From contig NC_052511.1 of NCBI RefSeq assembly GCF_014356525.2, positions 15,237,942-15,301,941 on the forward strand: 64,000 bases of DNA, in the 5' to 3' direction. Shown piece by piece: positions 50,781 to 62,480 of the stretch. A program made the position numbers and the translations under genes. Source of the DNA: Nilaparvata lugens. Lineage: Eukaryota > Arthropoda > Insecta > Hemiptera > Delphacidae. The notes below the pieces were generated by a model, which was not told the DNA's origin, made no database searches, and saw only the letters and a list, made by a program, of their open reading frames with translations. How positions within the stretch are numbered: the stretch's first letter is position 1; each line of letters begins with the position of its first letter.

Positions 50781-51169
50781 TTTGCAAATAATATTGAAAC
50801 CTGTCAGAGAAGAGCTCAAGATCATTGAAAAAATGTATGGAATCATTTCGGAATTGCACGCAATGAAAGTTGAGTATTGGAGGGTATCAAGGGGAGAAAC
50901 AGGTGGAAACAGATACAGTACATAGTCTACACAGAACAGTGTGTGCCTTTTCATGGTGTTTTGAGTGGGAATGAAAACCATAACGCCACCATAACAGGAA
51001 ACACAGTGCTTGTAGCTGGTGCGCGCGCTACTATTCATTTCTGAAAATGGGTTCGAGCTTCAAAATCAGATAGAGCACGTTTCAAAATCCCATTTCGCGG
51101 TTTAAAATCCACTTCCACTTCTTGTTCCGGCGTGAGACCCCTCCCCATAGATATATCCCCCTCACTGAC

Positions 51170-51640
51170 AATTCCTCCTCATCCTAATCCTCCTCCTCCT
51201 CCTCCTACTTCATCTTCACCGCCTTTCTCCTTTTTTTACCTAACCTGCTCTTCCTCCTCCTTCACCACCATCTCATCCTCCTCCTCCTTCTCTTCACGCT
51301 TCTCCACCACCTTCTTCACCACCACCTCTCTTCTTCCTCCACCTACTCCTCTTTTTCCACCCTCTCCTATTACTCCTCCTCCTCCTCCTCCTCTTCCTCC
51401 ACCTCCTCCTCATTCTTCTCCTCATCCTCATCCCTCGACGTATAACCCTTACCAACAAGCAATAACACTTATACACGCCATTCGTTCCCTATTCTCTGGT
51501 TCACTCCACCTATTATCATTCCACCCTTTTGTATGGAGCTTTCAATTGCTCTTTCTCCGTCAACCTCGATTCTCCTCGCAATCACTATCTTTCTTCATCC
51601 ATCACTATTTTCCCCTCTTCTTGCTCCGTCTGTTGTGATG
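51170..51640. repeat. ~470-bp pyrimidine-rich tract with (TCC)n
   Basis: CCTCCTCCTCCTCC-type runs and TTCTTC runs on the + strand. The 168-codon frame (51132-51638) is Pro/Ser-rich because of the repeat and is not called as a gene. Confidence 0.9.
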
Positions 51641-52570
51641 CACAGTCCACTTCATGCTAATACTTTGTGCAGTTTCAAATAATGATTCACTCAAAAATAT
51701 TATGTCGGCTATACTATGGAAACTATCCATAGGAATTCACTGAAGTTCCATAGTTTAGTTTAGTTTGGTTTAATATATTTCATCCAGTGACCTCCTGTGG
51801 AAGGGGTATAAGGATTTAATGAAAGAGAAGCTTACTTAAAGATGAATTCACCACCTCAAATGAATAAATATAATTTTATTGCCGCTCAACATTACATTAG
51901 TTAATGTTAAAGATTTTGAAGCGGTTGTCTGTGTGGTCGCGCTGATGTCCTAGCGAGTAGATGACGAGTAGTAGACTAGACGAGTAAGTGAAGTGATTTA
52001 TGCGCCTGCTACTTTCTTTAGAAGAGTGACCATTTGTAGAGCCGAATCCTCTAGATATAATTTTCATTTATAAGTCTTACCGCTTCCCAGCTCTTTAAAC
52101 CCACCTAAATCTATAGCTCTACTCACCTCTCACCATCATCCGTCTCCGTCTAAAGCCTGGAGCTTATGTGAGCATCACTCTTGGGAAAAATGAGATAGTG
52201 ATGAGAATGTTAGGATGTTTGAGAGAAAAATACCATCTCCGCGAATTCCTGAGCCATTTTGTTTTCCTCCGTCGCGTCTGGATGATCTTTTTGAAAATCC
52301 TGCAGCGACGACGTGGAAGACTAACAAGTCGAGTGCGTGAGCAAATACTCGCTCGTCGAGTACATCCGAGCCAACGCGAGTGTATCTCGGTTTCCATTGT
52401 TTATTCAATTGAAGAGTTTGCGAATAAACACTTGTTGTTTGAGCTTTGAGCCGCTCCTACTCCTGCTCTCTGGAATTCTTTCACGCTGCAACGCTTGTTC
52501 CACCTTGTTAACACTGGAGGTGTGCAGGTTTCTTACTAACACTGAAAGTCTGGAAGTGTCTTGCTACAGT
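51641..52570. other. Non-coding DNA; 52140-52560 less AT-rich
   Basis: A possible small repeat (CCAGTGACCTCCTGTGGAAG, 51786) resembles 33965. Frames at 52164-52573 overlap on both strands and show no domain. Between 52270 and 52400 the sequence has many CpG-containing motifs (GTCGCGTC, GACGACG, CTCGTCGAG). Confidence 0.35.
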
Positions 52571-52665
52571 TAGATTAACTTCAAACTGTCAGCATCTGTT
52601 TAATGGAAGGTATTGATGTTATTCATAAGGTGTACTGACAAATTAGTGCAAATCTCACTACACTG
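52571..52665. repeat. Family C hairpin (copy 8)
   Basis: TTAACTTCAAACTGTCAGCA faces AGGTGTACTGACAAATTAGT. The loop reads TGTTTAATGGAAGGTATTGA. Confidence 0.8.
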
Positions 52666-52696
52666 GTGATGTGGAGGTACGGTAACTTGCTGGAGT

Positions 52697-52790
52697 GAGA
52701 ATCACGTTCAACTGTCAGCAATAGTTGAATGATAGGCATTTATGATAATTATTCATAAGGAATACTGACGGTATGAAACGAATACAGTAT
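52697..52790. repeat. Family C hairpin (copy 9)
   Basis: GAATCACGTTCAACTGTCAG faces AGGAATACTGACGGTATGAA. It starts 126 bp after copy 8. The spacer (CACTACACTGGTGATGTGG and similar) is itself repeated after this copy (CACTACACTGGAGG), so hairpin plus spacer forms a ~126-bp tandem unit. Confidence 0.8.
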
Positions 52791-52929
52791 CACTACACTG
52801 GAGGTTTATCGAGGTGTCTTGGTGCAGTGAGATTGACGAATAAATTTAATACAGTCATTAACTTAACTTAATTTAATCAAATTACATTTTTTTCTGAATT
52901 TTAAGTAAGTATTCTTAAGACAAAGTTTT

Positions 52930-53152
52930 CTGAGACTGTCAGTATTGTTAAATACTGTATTGTAATTATTGTAATACAGTAATATTGTATCTACAGTATC
53001 TATCTACAGTAATATACAGTAATATACAGTAATATATATTACAGTATCTACAGTAATATCAGTATTGTAATATTTAACAATACAGTATTGTTAAATTGAA
53101 GGCATTGATGTTATAATATGAGGAATACTGACGGTTTTAAATGAATCTCGTC
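52930..53152. repeat. Family C hairpin (copy 10) expanded by an internal ACAGTAATAT microsatellite
   Basis: The 5' arm GAGACTGTCAGTATTGTTAA and the rest of the unit (TTGAAGGCATTGATGTTATA, GAGGAATACTGACGGTTTTA) are separated by ~130 bp of TACAGTAATA-type repeats. CAGTATTGTTAAA occurs on both sides of this insert. Confidence 0.75.
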
Positions 53153-53311
53153 ACACAGGGAGTGTTCTCTGAGTTATCACTGCTCTTACTCAAAGACTAA
53201 GACACACACTGACACACTGACACACATATACAGTATATCTCAGCACAAATGTCTCATTGTATTGATTTCAACGCTTTAAGCTTTAAGTTCATCCAATTTG
53301 TTTTAGTTCTA

Positions 53312-53640
53312 GGAACATTTTCTTCGATAATCAATATCAAGTGGAAACTTACTTATTCTGACAAAAGCTATTGTCTTTATTGAGTGAAGCAGTCAAATTT
53401 TGGAGATTTACAAACTGTCAATTTTTCCAGTCCTCAAGATCAGTTACAACTATTTGATATTAACTAGAAATAGAAACATTTTCTTTAATAATCAATATCA
53501 AGTGAAAACTCATATATTTTGACATAAGCTATTCTCATTATTGAGTGAAGCAGTCACATTTCGGAGATTTACAAACTGTTATTTTCCCAGTCTACAAGAA
53601 CTCTTACAAGTCCCAGTTACAACTCTTGAAAGAGGATGGC
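53312..53640. repeat. ~161-bp tandem duplication
   Basis: GAAACATTTTCTT-ATAATCA, then ATTGAGTGAAGCAGTCA and GGAGATTTACAAACTGT occur in both halves, offset 161 bp, with moderate divergence. Confidence 0.85.
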
Positions 53641-55806
53641 AATACGGATATTGTCATGAAGAAGCATTGAGTCAAAGGCGTTGTCTCAGACATTCTAAGC
53701 TAACTGCTGCAAGCTGCTTTTGGACTCTGGACTATTATTACTACTATCATTGTACTCGAATTGGATGATCTTTGTAGCCTATCTGAACTCTCTTTCATTT
53801 TTTTGTGGTTTGTTGAAGAATATTTGTGTTTAAAAGTGCTGGAGAATCATAACCTCTTTTGGATTAATTTGCAATCAAAATTCGGGAATTGAATAGTAAG
53901 GGCTATGAGCCCGTTTTCCCATTTCCAATCATTTTATGAATATGTGTTTTATCATTGATAAATTAATGAATAAAAATAATAATAAAATATGGAAATTATG
54001 ACTTGGAGAATGAATTAAATAGGATATTTACGCTGTCTGAGATATTATAAAAATCGTATTTCAATTCAACTTCTTCTTCCAACTGGGTGAATCTCCTAGT
54101 ACTTGTTGAAGTTTAGAATAATTTCTTAATCAATCAAACTTATATTAATTCCCAGAATATCATTCCCAGCAAAAACAATTGATCAACAAGACAGGTAGAA
54201 TTGGATGTGAACTAATATTGCGAGTTTTGAGTGACATAGTTCACTCTTTATGAATATTCGTGTCCCCAATTGATAGATCAGTATTATGATCTGGGTCACA
54301 TCAATAAATTAAAAACTCTGATGATGTGTGAAAACTGATAATCAGTATAAAAGGACTGATGATTCTGATCATCTCAATCCCAAGTTTAAAAATTGCTTTC
54401 AAATAAATGTTTTAAAAATTGATCAAAGACTTTTTTCAAGACTCTTATTCGTAAGTTTCTATACAGAAAATATAAACATGGACGAAGTCTGTTTCCAAAA
54501 CTTTGGAGGAAACCCTCGTATCAGGAAGTAGATGGAAGTTTTCCCCCAATTTATTCTGTTGATATGGAGAGGAATTCTCCCTCTCACTCTTGATCCAGCA
54601 ATACTTGGAGGGAAATACGGGAATGTAACTTTTCAAGCTGACTGATGACCCAATATCGTAAGAAAATTTTCCGGAAACAGCAACCACAAACAAAACTTGG
54701 TTCCAATATTTGTTTTATTCAGTTTTATATTATTATTCTTTTCTACTTGGATCACAGAATTTCTCTGTTATATTTCATGAATCAATGGCTGTTTTTAAAA
54801 GTGGGACAGCTTCAAAGTAACTTGAATTTTTTCTCTTGAAACTTCAGCTATAAATGAGGATTGAAGATTAACTTCAATGATGTCATAGAATGATTCATCA
54901 TTCTCAAAAGTATCATGCCATGAGATTATAATTTAGAGTAGCAAAAAAATCACATTACAATACCACAAATAGGTAAGCTAAATTAAGAAACGAGAGTACT
55001 ATTGTTAGTAGAGAAGAACCGGGATGCATTCTTTATCTCGTAGATAATATTAAGCGAAGTCAGCTTCTCAAGTGGTCACCCATAGATACAGGTGATGTCT
55101 TTCGTATTATCTGAGTGATACTAGGATAACGGTGCCAACTGATTTCAAAACTGTTAGTGAATCGGCCATTTATCATCAAAATCGAGAGAAATATTCTAAT
55201 CTATCAACAAATTTTTCTTCTAAAATCCACATTTCGAATTCTGGGATAAAACTGATATCAAGGGAAAAATCAAGATTATCACGTATACTTCAGGTGAAGT
55301 ATATTTAGTATATTTAAGTATTATTTTAATAATTGCAACTCCATTCACGGTCTCACATGTTGATCCCTGAACCGATTTACCCCGTTCTCAGCAACAAGAT
55401 GTACTATATGTATAGCAATAACATTTGATCAACTACCTGATTTGTATCCAGCTATTAGCTATTTCAGCTATATTGACTATATAGTCAACCAGCCTAGTAT
55501 ACCAATAATTTATCATATTTAGGAATATACAGTAATCAGACATGATTGTGCAGTTGGCTTATTTCAACTTTAGCCCGCCACATCTGTAGTTTCACAGATC
55601 ACCACGGTGTCAAGTAATATAGATATTCAACAACCCACATATGTTGTTGAAACTGACTGATACATCATTCAAGCAGTAGACTTACGTTTCTCTGAAATTC
55701 TCTCTTGAAATCCAGGATGTAATAATTGGAGGTACTTGAAAAAGTGACGCTTCTGTAATTTGGAGAAGGTATAAGGTTAGTTACACACACATCGATTTTT
55801 TGACGT
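53641..55806. other. Non-coding DNA
   Basis: A small palindrome TTGACTATATAGTCAA lies near 55470. No supported genes. Confidence 0.4.
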
Positions 55807-55919
55807 ACGATTTTTTTCCGTCCTTATGAATTCTATTCATTTAAACAGATAATGTCAAACAAGGTGTTTGTCAAGTTCCGTTTGATCTGTTAGAATTCAT
55901 AAGGACGGCCAAAAATCGT
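55807..55919. mobile_element. MITE-like element, family A copy 2
   Basis: ACGATTTTTTTCCGTCCTTA and its inverted partner TAAGGACGGCCAAAAATCGT bound a 113-bp element containing GTCAAACAAGGTGTTTGTCAAG. Its ends match those of the element at 5917-6058; the centre differs. The two copies lie about 50 kb apart, on either side of the first coding exon. Confidence 0.75.
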
Positions 55920-56394
55920 TGCTGGTTTTAGAGGTGACTTGCATTTCATCAATCAAGCAACAAACTAAAGTTTTTCAGATTTTCGAAATACCCCTAAAAG
56001 CGTCTAGTGGCGCTACTGCGGCGTGGAAATGAATTAGGGGTTGGGAAGCAGATGAGGTGACGCAGGTCACAGAGTATGTAAATCCCCAAGAGCAAGCAAG
56101 TATACGGACTTTGGCTCACAGAGGCTCACACAGCCAAAGTAGAAGCTTCTGCCTTGAAATGTGGGCAGGACAAGAGGAAAGAAAATGGAATAAATATTTG
56201 TTGAGCTGAAAGCGGCGTCGTGTCTGTGTTTGAGAGGGAGAAAGAGAGAGTGAGTTGGTGAGCACGCACACATTCTCAACTCGGCATACATGAAACCCTC
56301 TACTAACACCATTCCACTGAGTCCCTCTGTTCGTGATAATTCAGGTTAGGTTAGGATGAACTAGGCGCGTCACACTGATTTGCTTTTGCGTTCC

Positions 56395-56600
56395 TAATTT
56401 TTCCTTTCTCCCTTTTCCAACTTCATCAGTTTCCCTCTTTTCCCTCTCTCTCTCGGTGTGCAGACCAACATCCTGTCCAGAAAATCTAGGATTTCTCGCT
56501 TGTAGAGCACATTCCCAACACTAGCCCACTGACTGGGGGAGAGGAATCTCCGGAATTCTTTCTCGATTCTTTTCTCTCCAATCATTCCTATTTTCACATT
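56395..56600. repeat. Pyrimidine-rich tract
   Basis: TTTTCCTTTCTCCCTTTTCC and similar text on the + strand. No gene. Confidence 0.7.
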
Positions 56601-56890
56601 ATTCTCTGATTTCAATCTTCACCTACAGACAATAATTCTCACTACATAATATCATCTCTATTTATCTTTCTTCACCAACCCTGTCCCTTTACTTAACGCA
56701 GTAACAAACCATCTACGTGATTAGAATTTCATTACGAATGTTTCTAACAATCCCACCCCTAACCCTCTCCTTCCGAGAAATCTTATCTCTTGTTCCGTTG
56801 ACTTCATTCTTTCATTATTCTGTTTTCTTCAGTCCTTCATCCCTTAAAGAATTTCTTCCCATTCAATTATCGACGAACTGTTTTATTCGC

Positions 56891-57096
56891 GAGTATCTTC
56901 TCCCAGACTAACAGTTTGGTCTCGAAAAAATTGAATAAATCTCTGAAAAATATGAAACACCTTAAGCAACTCAAAACATCAGGAACGGGTATTGGGAATA
57001 AAAGATTGGAGAGGAAAAGCAAAGAAGAAACTTTGAAAAACAAAGTCAGAAGCAAGAAGGTCAATTGAAGTTAGAAGAAATCGGCTCTGGGATATA
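56891..57096. repeat. Direct duplication, copy 1 (partner 57124-57336)
   Basis: CTCTGAAAAATATGAAACA, CTTAAGCAACTCAAAACATC and AGAAACTTTGAAAAACAAAG recur at a 239-bp offset with few changes. Confidence 0.9.
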
Positions 57097-57123
57097 CCTC
57101 AAGTAACTATGATTTTTGTTTAG

Positions 57124-57336
57124 TAGAGTATCCTCCTTCCAGACTAGAAGTTCGGAGGTCAAGAAAAACTTCAATAAATCTCTGAAAAATATGAAACATC
57201 TTAAGCAACTCAAAACATCAGGAACGGGTATTGGGAATAAAATATTGGAGAGGAAAAGCAAAGAAGAAACTTTGAAAAACAAAGTCAGAAGCGAGAATGT
57301 GAATTGAAGTTAGAAGAAATCGGCTCTGAGAAATGC
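57124..57336. repeat. Direct duplication, copy 2
   Basis: Partner of 56891-57096; both end with GAAGTTAGAAGAAATCGG. The ~27-bp spacer between copies differs in sequence. Confidence 0.9.
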
Positions 57337-58580
57337 AGAGAGGAGGTAATTTGAGAAATCCCGGAATAATAGAGCTCAGATTTCTCATAGTTCTACAGAA
57401 AGACTGTAATGGGAAGTGGGGCAGAAGGTGTCCAGTCATAAGGTCCGAATGATTAAGGGGAAGAGAAGCCACGTACTGAGAAAAGAAGGATATAGAAGAG
57501 TGGAAGATAAAAGTGAAGAAAAGAATAGAGTGGGTCTAGTAATGAATCTGTGTCATCTCCGTTGTACCGGTATTTTCCACCTGGATTTTCTCAACGAAGA
57601 AAATGTTGGAGGAAAACTCTAAGTGGGAAAGACTCAATCTCTGGGGAAATTAGGCACGCTACCTCGATATTTCAGGATTCGATGTCGACCGACTCATACA
57701 CTAGTGAGATAAATTATCATTTTTTGCCGGGATTTTGTAAAAATGATCTAGTGATTCTTGCCTCCTGTCAGTCAACCTTATTAAGTCACCACCCACAACA
57801 TCATTATTTTGTCCCCGTTACGTCATGCAACGTCAAAAGTCAACCATGACATGCCAAATGAAACCTCTGGTGGGTAGAGCCTGAAATTGATCCATGTAGT
57901 GGACAACTCACACAATTATAGTGAACGAGCATACTACTCGTGTAAGAATTATTTGAGTGCACAAGTGTTGATATCAGTGTACAAATGATTGACCTATATA
58001 AGTGATACATTGTTCATATCACTCGTATTATCAGTGAATCATTGAAAAAAACTATATGAGTGACAGTGTTCTTAACAGTAAACAATTCTGTGTTCAAACA
58101 GTGAAATATTATAATCATAATACATTAATTATTGAACTTATACTAACTAAAATGAAAGAACAAGTTGAATTACAAGAGTCATTGTATTCGAAAACTGTTC
58201 CCAAATCTTCGGAGGCAATCAGATTCTGCAGACCATGTTTTATAATTATGCAGTTTGATAGGATTTGTGTTCTTAATTTTAAACTATATTCATAATATTT
58301 CCTCGAACTTTCATTAACTACAACGATTGTTTATTTTTAAAGTATACTTCATAACTTTAGAGTATAACTACAAGGATGCATAGAATTATTCGTTGTAGAA
58401 TTAGTTTGAGTTTGGGTTGGTTGAATAGGTTAAGTTTGTTTTTTGGCTCTGGAAAATTATTTCTTTGATATATGAATATTTTCTATTTTAGTGTTAATGA
58501 TGTGAAACATTTCTTCTATGTTTGGTTTTGAAGAACCTACATTTGAAAATCTACGTTGTGAAAATAATCATAATCAATGA
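57337..58580. other. Non-coding DNA
   Basis: A purine-rich patch lies at 57440-57540. Frames of 79-99 codons on the + strand have no domain. Confidence 0.4.
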
Positions 58581-58746
58581 CTGAAAATTTTTGTGATGTG
58601 AACAACTACAAGACTTAACCTATTTCGGACAATGCGTAACCTTATCTAAATTTGGGAGAAGAATAGCACAAGGTTACCTTTATTTTTTCTCTTCCTATCA
58701 TTTTGATGATCTACTTATTGTATCAATCAATAAATAATAAAGAATA
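58581..58746 (-). repeat. Dispersed ~160-bp repeat, family B, - copy
   Basis: Reverse-complement partner of 16715-16871. It shares the same ordered motifs (AACCTATTTCGGACAATGCG, AACCTTATCTAAATTTGGG, TCTTCCTATCATTTTGATGA). Confidence 0.75.
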
Positions 58747-60654
58747 TATCGTGAATGTGTTATAATCAATGGGATTGATATGAATTGAACGTTATAATCC
58801 ATTGGAATGTACGAGCTCAATAATTATTTCAGCACGAAATAATACCAACCATTATGTACGAGCTAGTATTATTTGAGCTAAACTCCATGTTGTGAATAAC
58901 AGTGATGAATATAATATCCGTAGCACTCTGTTTCCCCCACAACATTTCCTATCAAGTTTTTCAGATCCCAGAACAAGGGATAAGAAATGTTTACAGTCTG
59001 GGGCGATGAAAGTATCTCATCCAATTTTGGATCTAATACTTCACAACGTAAATTGCCCACAGTAATACCGAGCAAAATAAGGAAGAAGATGTATGAGGCT
59101 ATATAATGTAGAATAAAGACAAGGGCGGTGTGGAAGAAACAGTATCTTGTAAATTGTGTGAAAGTGAATTTCAAATACTGGCTTGAGAAAAGAGAAGTGA
59201 TAAGAAAAGTAATGAGAGACGGAAACGGAAGAGAAAGTGATAAAGAGCTTCAAAGTAAAGGAGTTTGTGGAGAATGTTAGCACTCAACAATTTAATCTTA
59301 TTACGTTTATTACGTGTACAGTAGTCTATTGTATTTGAAACGTATGTTAATCTTTTTTGCAATTTATTCTGAACGAATAAAAGTTCATTTTAATCCGATT
59401 TTTCTTGATGCTCTAGTAAAAAATCATAAATCCGATTGTAATGTAATATAAGATTTCCACAATGAGATAAAAGTCGCCAATTCACCTAACCTACTTCATG
59501 GTGAATTCTTCTACCTTCGATAGATCTATTCACAATATTATTAAGAAATTCTCAACAACAAGAGTATTTGATCCGTACTCATTTCACAAAACTCTTCATA
59601 CAAACGAGTCTTATATTTGTCATGAATATTATAAAAAAAGCTCTTGAAAGCTTCTGAGCAAATCTATATAATTCTCTCTCTACTCTTCTTCTTCTTGTTC
59701 TTCTTCGTTCTCTCCTATACTCTCCTTCTCATCTTCTCTACTACTCCTCCTCTCCCTATATTATTAGTGCGACATCCTATTATATTAAGCGAGCAATTCT
59801 TGTATATAATTAAATATTTGTTTATTTATATGGTTATATATGTCCAACGGATCTCGAAAACGGTTCCAACGATTTCCACGAAATTTGAAACATAGGGTTT
59901 ATGATATGGAAAATTCGATTGCACTAGGTCTCATCCCTGGGAAAACTCGCTGAAGGACATGAAAAAGAATAATAATTAATTATACATCCTTGGAAAAGCA
60001 GATGATAATTTCGTCGTCTGTCGATAACAGAAGATGCGTCTGCCTGTGTGGGAGAGAGACATAATTATGTTCAGCTGTGTAATCAATCAGCTTATCTCAC
60101 GAGAAATATTATTTAGAAATTTCAATCGACTTGATCAAAATAATCTGATTTGTTAACATGACTTGGTATATCATTCTAAATTAGTGTATATCATAGTTTT
60201 CAAAGTTAATCATTATTTTACAGTTTTAAGTGATTAGTGAGTGTTTTGTTATTCAATTTGGTTTGTAAACAATCTAAATTAGAACTTTTCTGTATTCAAA
60301 AATTGAATAATTTTTCAATGTGCAAGATTTTTCAAGAAATCTAACAACATAGCTGTTTATAACTTCATATCAAACAAAAAATGATGGAGTTCTCATGTTA
60401 TTAGCAAAAATATCAAACAAAAAAAGTGGATGAAAATCTCAAGGTTCTACCAAATCTGGCATATCATACTTGGGTTATGTTCACTCTACCCATGCATCAG
60501 CCAAATCTGCAACTGGATCTGACAAATAACAAAGCGGAAAATATTCCACCAAATCTGAGCCGTTTATTGAAATATAGACTGAATTTTACCTTACAAATAC
60601 TGCAGCGAGAACAGATGTTCCGTATCGTTTCACTGTCAAATATTGCTCCAGCCT
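58747..60654. other. Non-coding AT-rich DNA
   Basis: A pyrimidine run (TCTTCTTCTTCTTGTTC) lies at 59675-59710. No gene or clear repeat. Confidence 0.4.
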
Positions 60655-60990
60655 AAATGGAGAAACAGAAAAAAGGAAGAGCGAAAAAAGGAAAAGTGGT
60701 GTTGGAAGGGTGAGTGGGAGGGAAATACTTCCGGGCTGATGAAAGCGTCGGAGGGAGGGGTGGAGAAGGAGGTGGTTAGGGGGAGGGGTTGAAGAAAACA
60801 GAATGGAAAATACAGCTGGAGGATTTTTGGCGGGATGATTTCGGGAGGAAAGATGGAGGTAACCTGATATCGCAAATAGATGTGCTGAGAGTTGGGGAGG
60901 AAGACTTTGGATAAGAAAAAGAAGAAGAGGAAGGAAGAGAATAGGAATAAGAAGTGGGAGCAGGGATCGAGGCGTTCGTTCTCGATATGT
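60655..60990. repeat. ~330-bp purine-rich tract
   Basis: GGAAGAGCGAAAAAAGGAAA-type and AAAGAAGAAGAGGAAGGAAG-type text on the + strand. Frames on the opposite strand (up to 143 codons) reflect the composition. Confidence 0.8.
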
Positions 60991-62274
60991 GCTGGCAGAA
61001 AACTCAGTTCTCAACAATGCTGGTTCTCATCTTACATTTGGAGCAGCCTTGAGCCGCCTATCAATTTCGAATTTTCAAGGGTTGGATGCAATTAATTCAA
61101 GAATATTCTGAGGGAGAATTATTGATGAGAATGAACGACATCGGCTTATGATGAGACAGTCATTATATTGGTGAAAATAGATCGGGAATAATTAAATCAC
61201 TGGTTACATGTAGCTGTTACCAGTGAAGATATTATACTCATATTCCACTTCATATTAGAAGGAAACATAGAATCAATTATCAATCTCTTCTAACTCTGAT
61301 AAATTTGCAACAGATTCATTATCATTATATTGTATTATCAGAAGAACGACTTCATGAACTTGGAGAGTATGATTATGCGATTATTTCTCATCGCAGACGG
61401 ATTATCAATGAACACTAAATACACGAATCTCAATGAACACTAAATGATGAATCATTAATATTCAACTGTATTCAGAGATTTTGTATAATAATAATAATTG
61501 TTCCATAATGGAATAAAATGAGCACACAATAAATTGAAATAAATGAATAAATAGCATTCTATTGACATGGAACAATCAAGTTATAAGCAACGTCAATGGT
61601 CAATATATATCACAGAGTAGTCATAAAACATACAATAAACAAAAAACATGCAGTAAATTAATATATGAATAGGATCCAATATGTTTTGGGGTTAAATTGT
61701 TGGTGAATTCACTTGAGCAATAGTATGACCTTAGAAGTAGCCAGTCATATAATTCTTTCTTAAACTTGAACTTAAATTATTATTTATTTCCTATCAAGAT
61801 GGTTTTATCAGCACAAAACTAAAGTTTCAATACTCAATGCACTATTATTGTAGCCTATGAGGTCAAGCCCATGCACTTTTCCAGATATTCCTCATTGAGA
61901 TGACTATGAAACTGGACGTATGATACACTTAATAATTATGCACTGTTCCCCTTTACTCAAGACAGCTTGTTCTTACTTACTTGTTCCCCTAACTATCGGA
62001 CTTACTCAATCTGATTGTAATGAATGTTTCTGATATTATTCATTCTCAGACATATCATTTTTGTAAAATGTGAATGCTATCACGTAGCTCAGTTTGATTG
62101 ATATTCCCCATCCTTCCTTGCCAATAGAAAACTTCTATAGTTGCGAGTTCAGGCAGCACAATATCACAGCTTATTTCGTCATCGTTTAGTCTTTTTCGCA
62201 CTGGAGTTGAACGCGGGTAAATAATATGAGTGGTAGACATCACTTATGCAGGGCATGGCGTGCTCCTCATGTTT
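60991..62274. other. Non-coding AT-rich DNA
   Basis: CAGATATTCCTCATTGAGAT at about 61880-61900 resembles the exon-2 5' end and the copies at 63.1-63.6 kb. Nothing else is supported. Confidence 0.35.
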
Positions 62275-62480
62275 AATAATATGACTACGTAAGAGCGGAG
62301 AGTCGAGCCTCGTGTCTCCGCTCGTCGAGCCTCCTCGAGCCTCCACGTGTCCTCTCGTGCCTCCTCGTGAGTCGTGGCAGCTGAATCATCTGTTCCACTT
62401 GACGCTTTCCATTCATGGCCACGAGAGTGAAACTGATAAGACGCGCCGCAAATGTCGAGCAACCAGCCGCCGGCGTAAGT
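62275..62480 (+). other. GC-rich block ending in a splice-donor sequence (possible alternative exon or promoter)
   Basis: The block has many CpG dinucleotides and three TCGAGCCTC motifs, in contrast to the AT-rich surroundings. It contains ATGGCCACGAG (ATG at 62415) followed by 20 open codons up to CCGGC/GTAAGT (donor at 62475). Joined to the exon at 63785 this ATG would be out of the receptor frame. If transcribed, it would more likely serve as a non-coding first exon. Confidence 0.3.

Noticed and set aside
51132..51638. 168-codon Pro/Ser-rich frame
   Set aside because: A consequence of the (TCC)n tract; there is no start context, domain or splice evidence.
55010..55110. Weak resemblance to 5S rRNA (GGTCACCCAT)
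   Set aside because: Only about ten bases match and the neighbouring 5S motifs are absent or out of order.
60586..61017. 143-codon - frame
   Set aside because: Overlaps the purine-rich tract on the opposite strand; composition explains its length.
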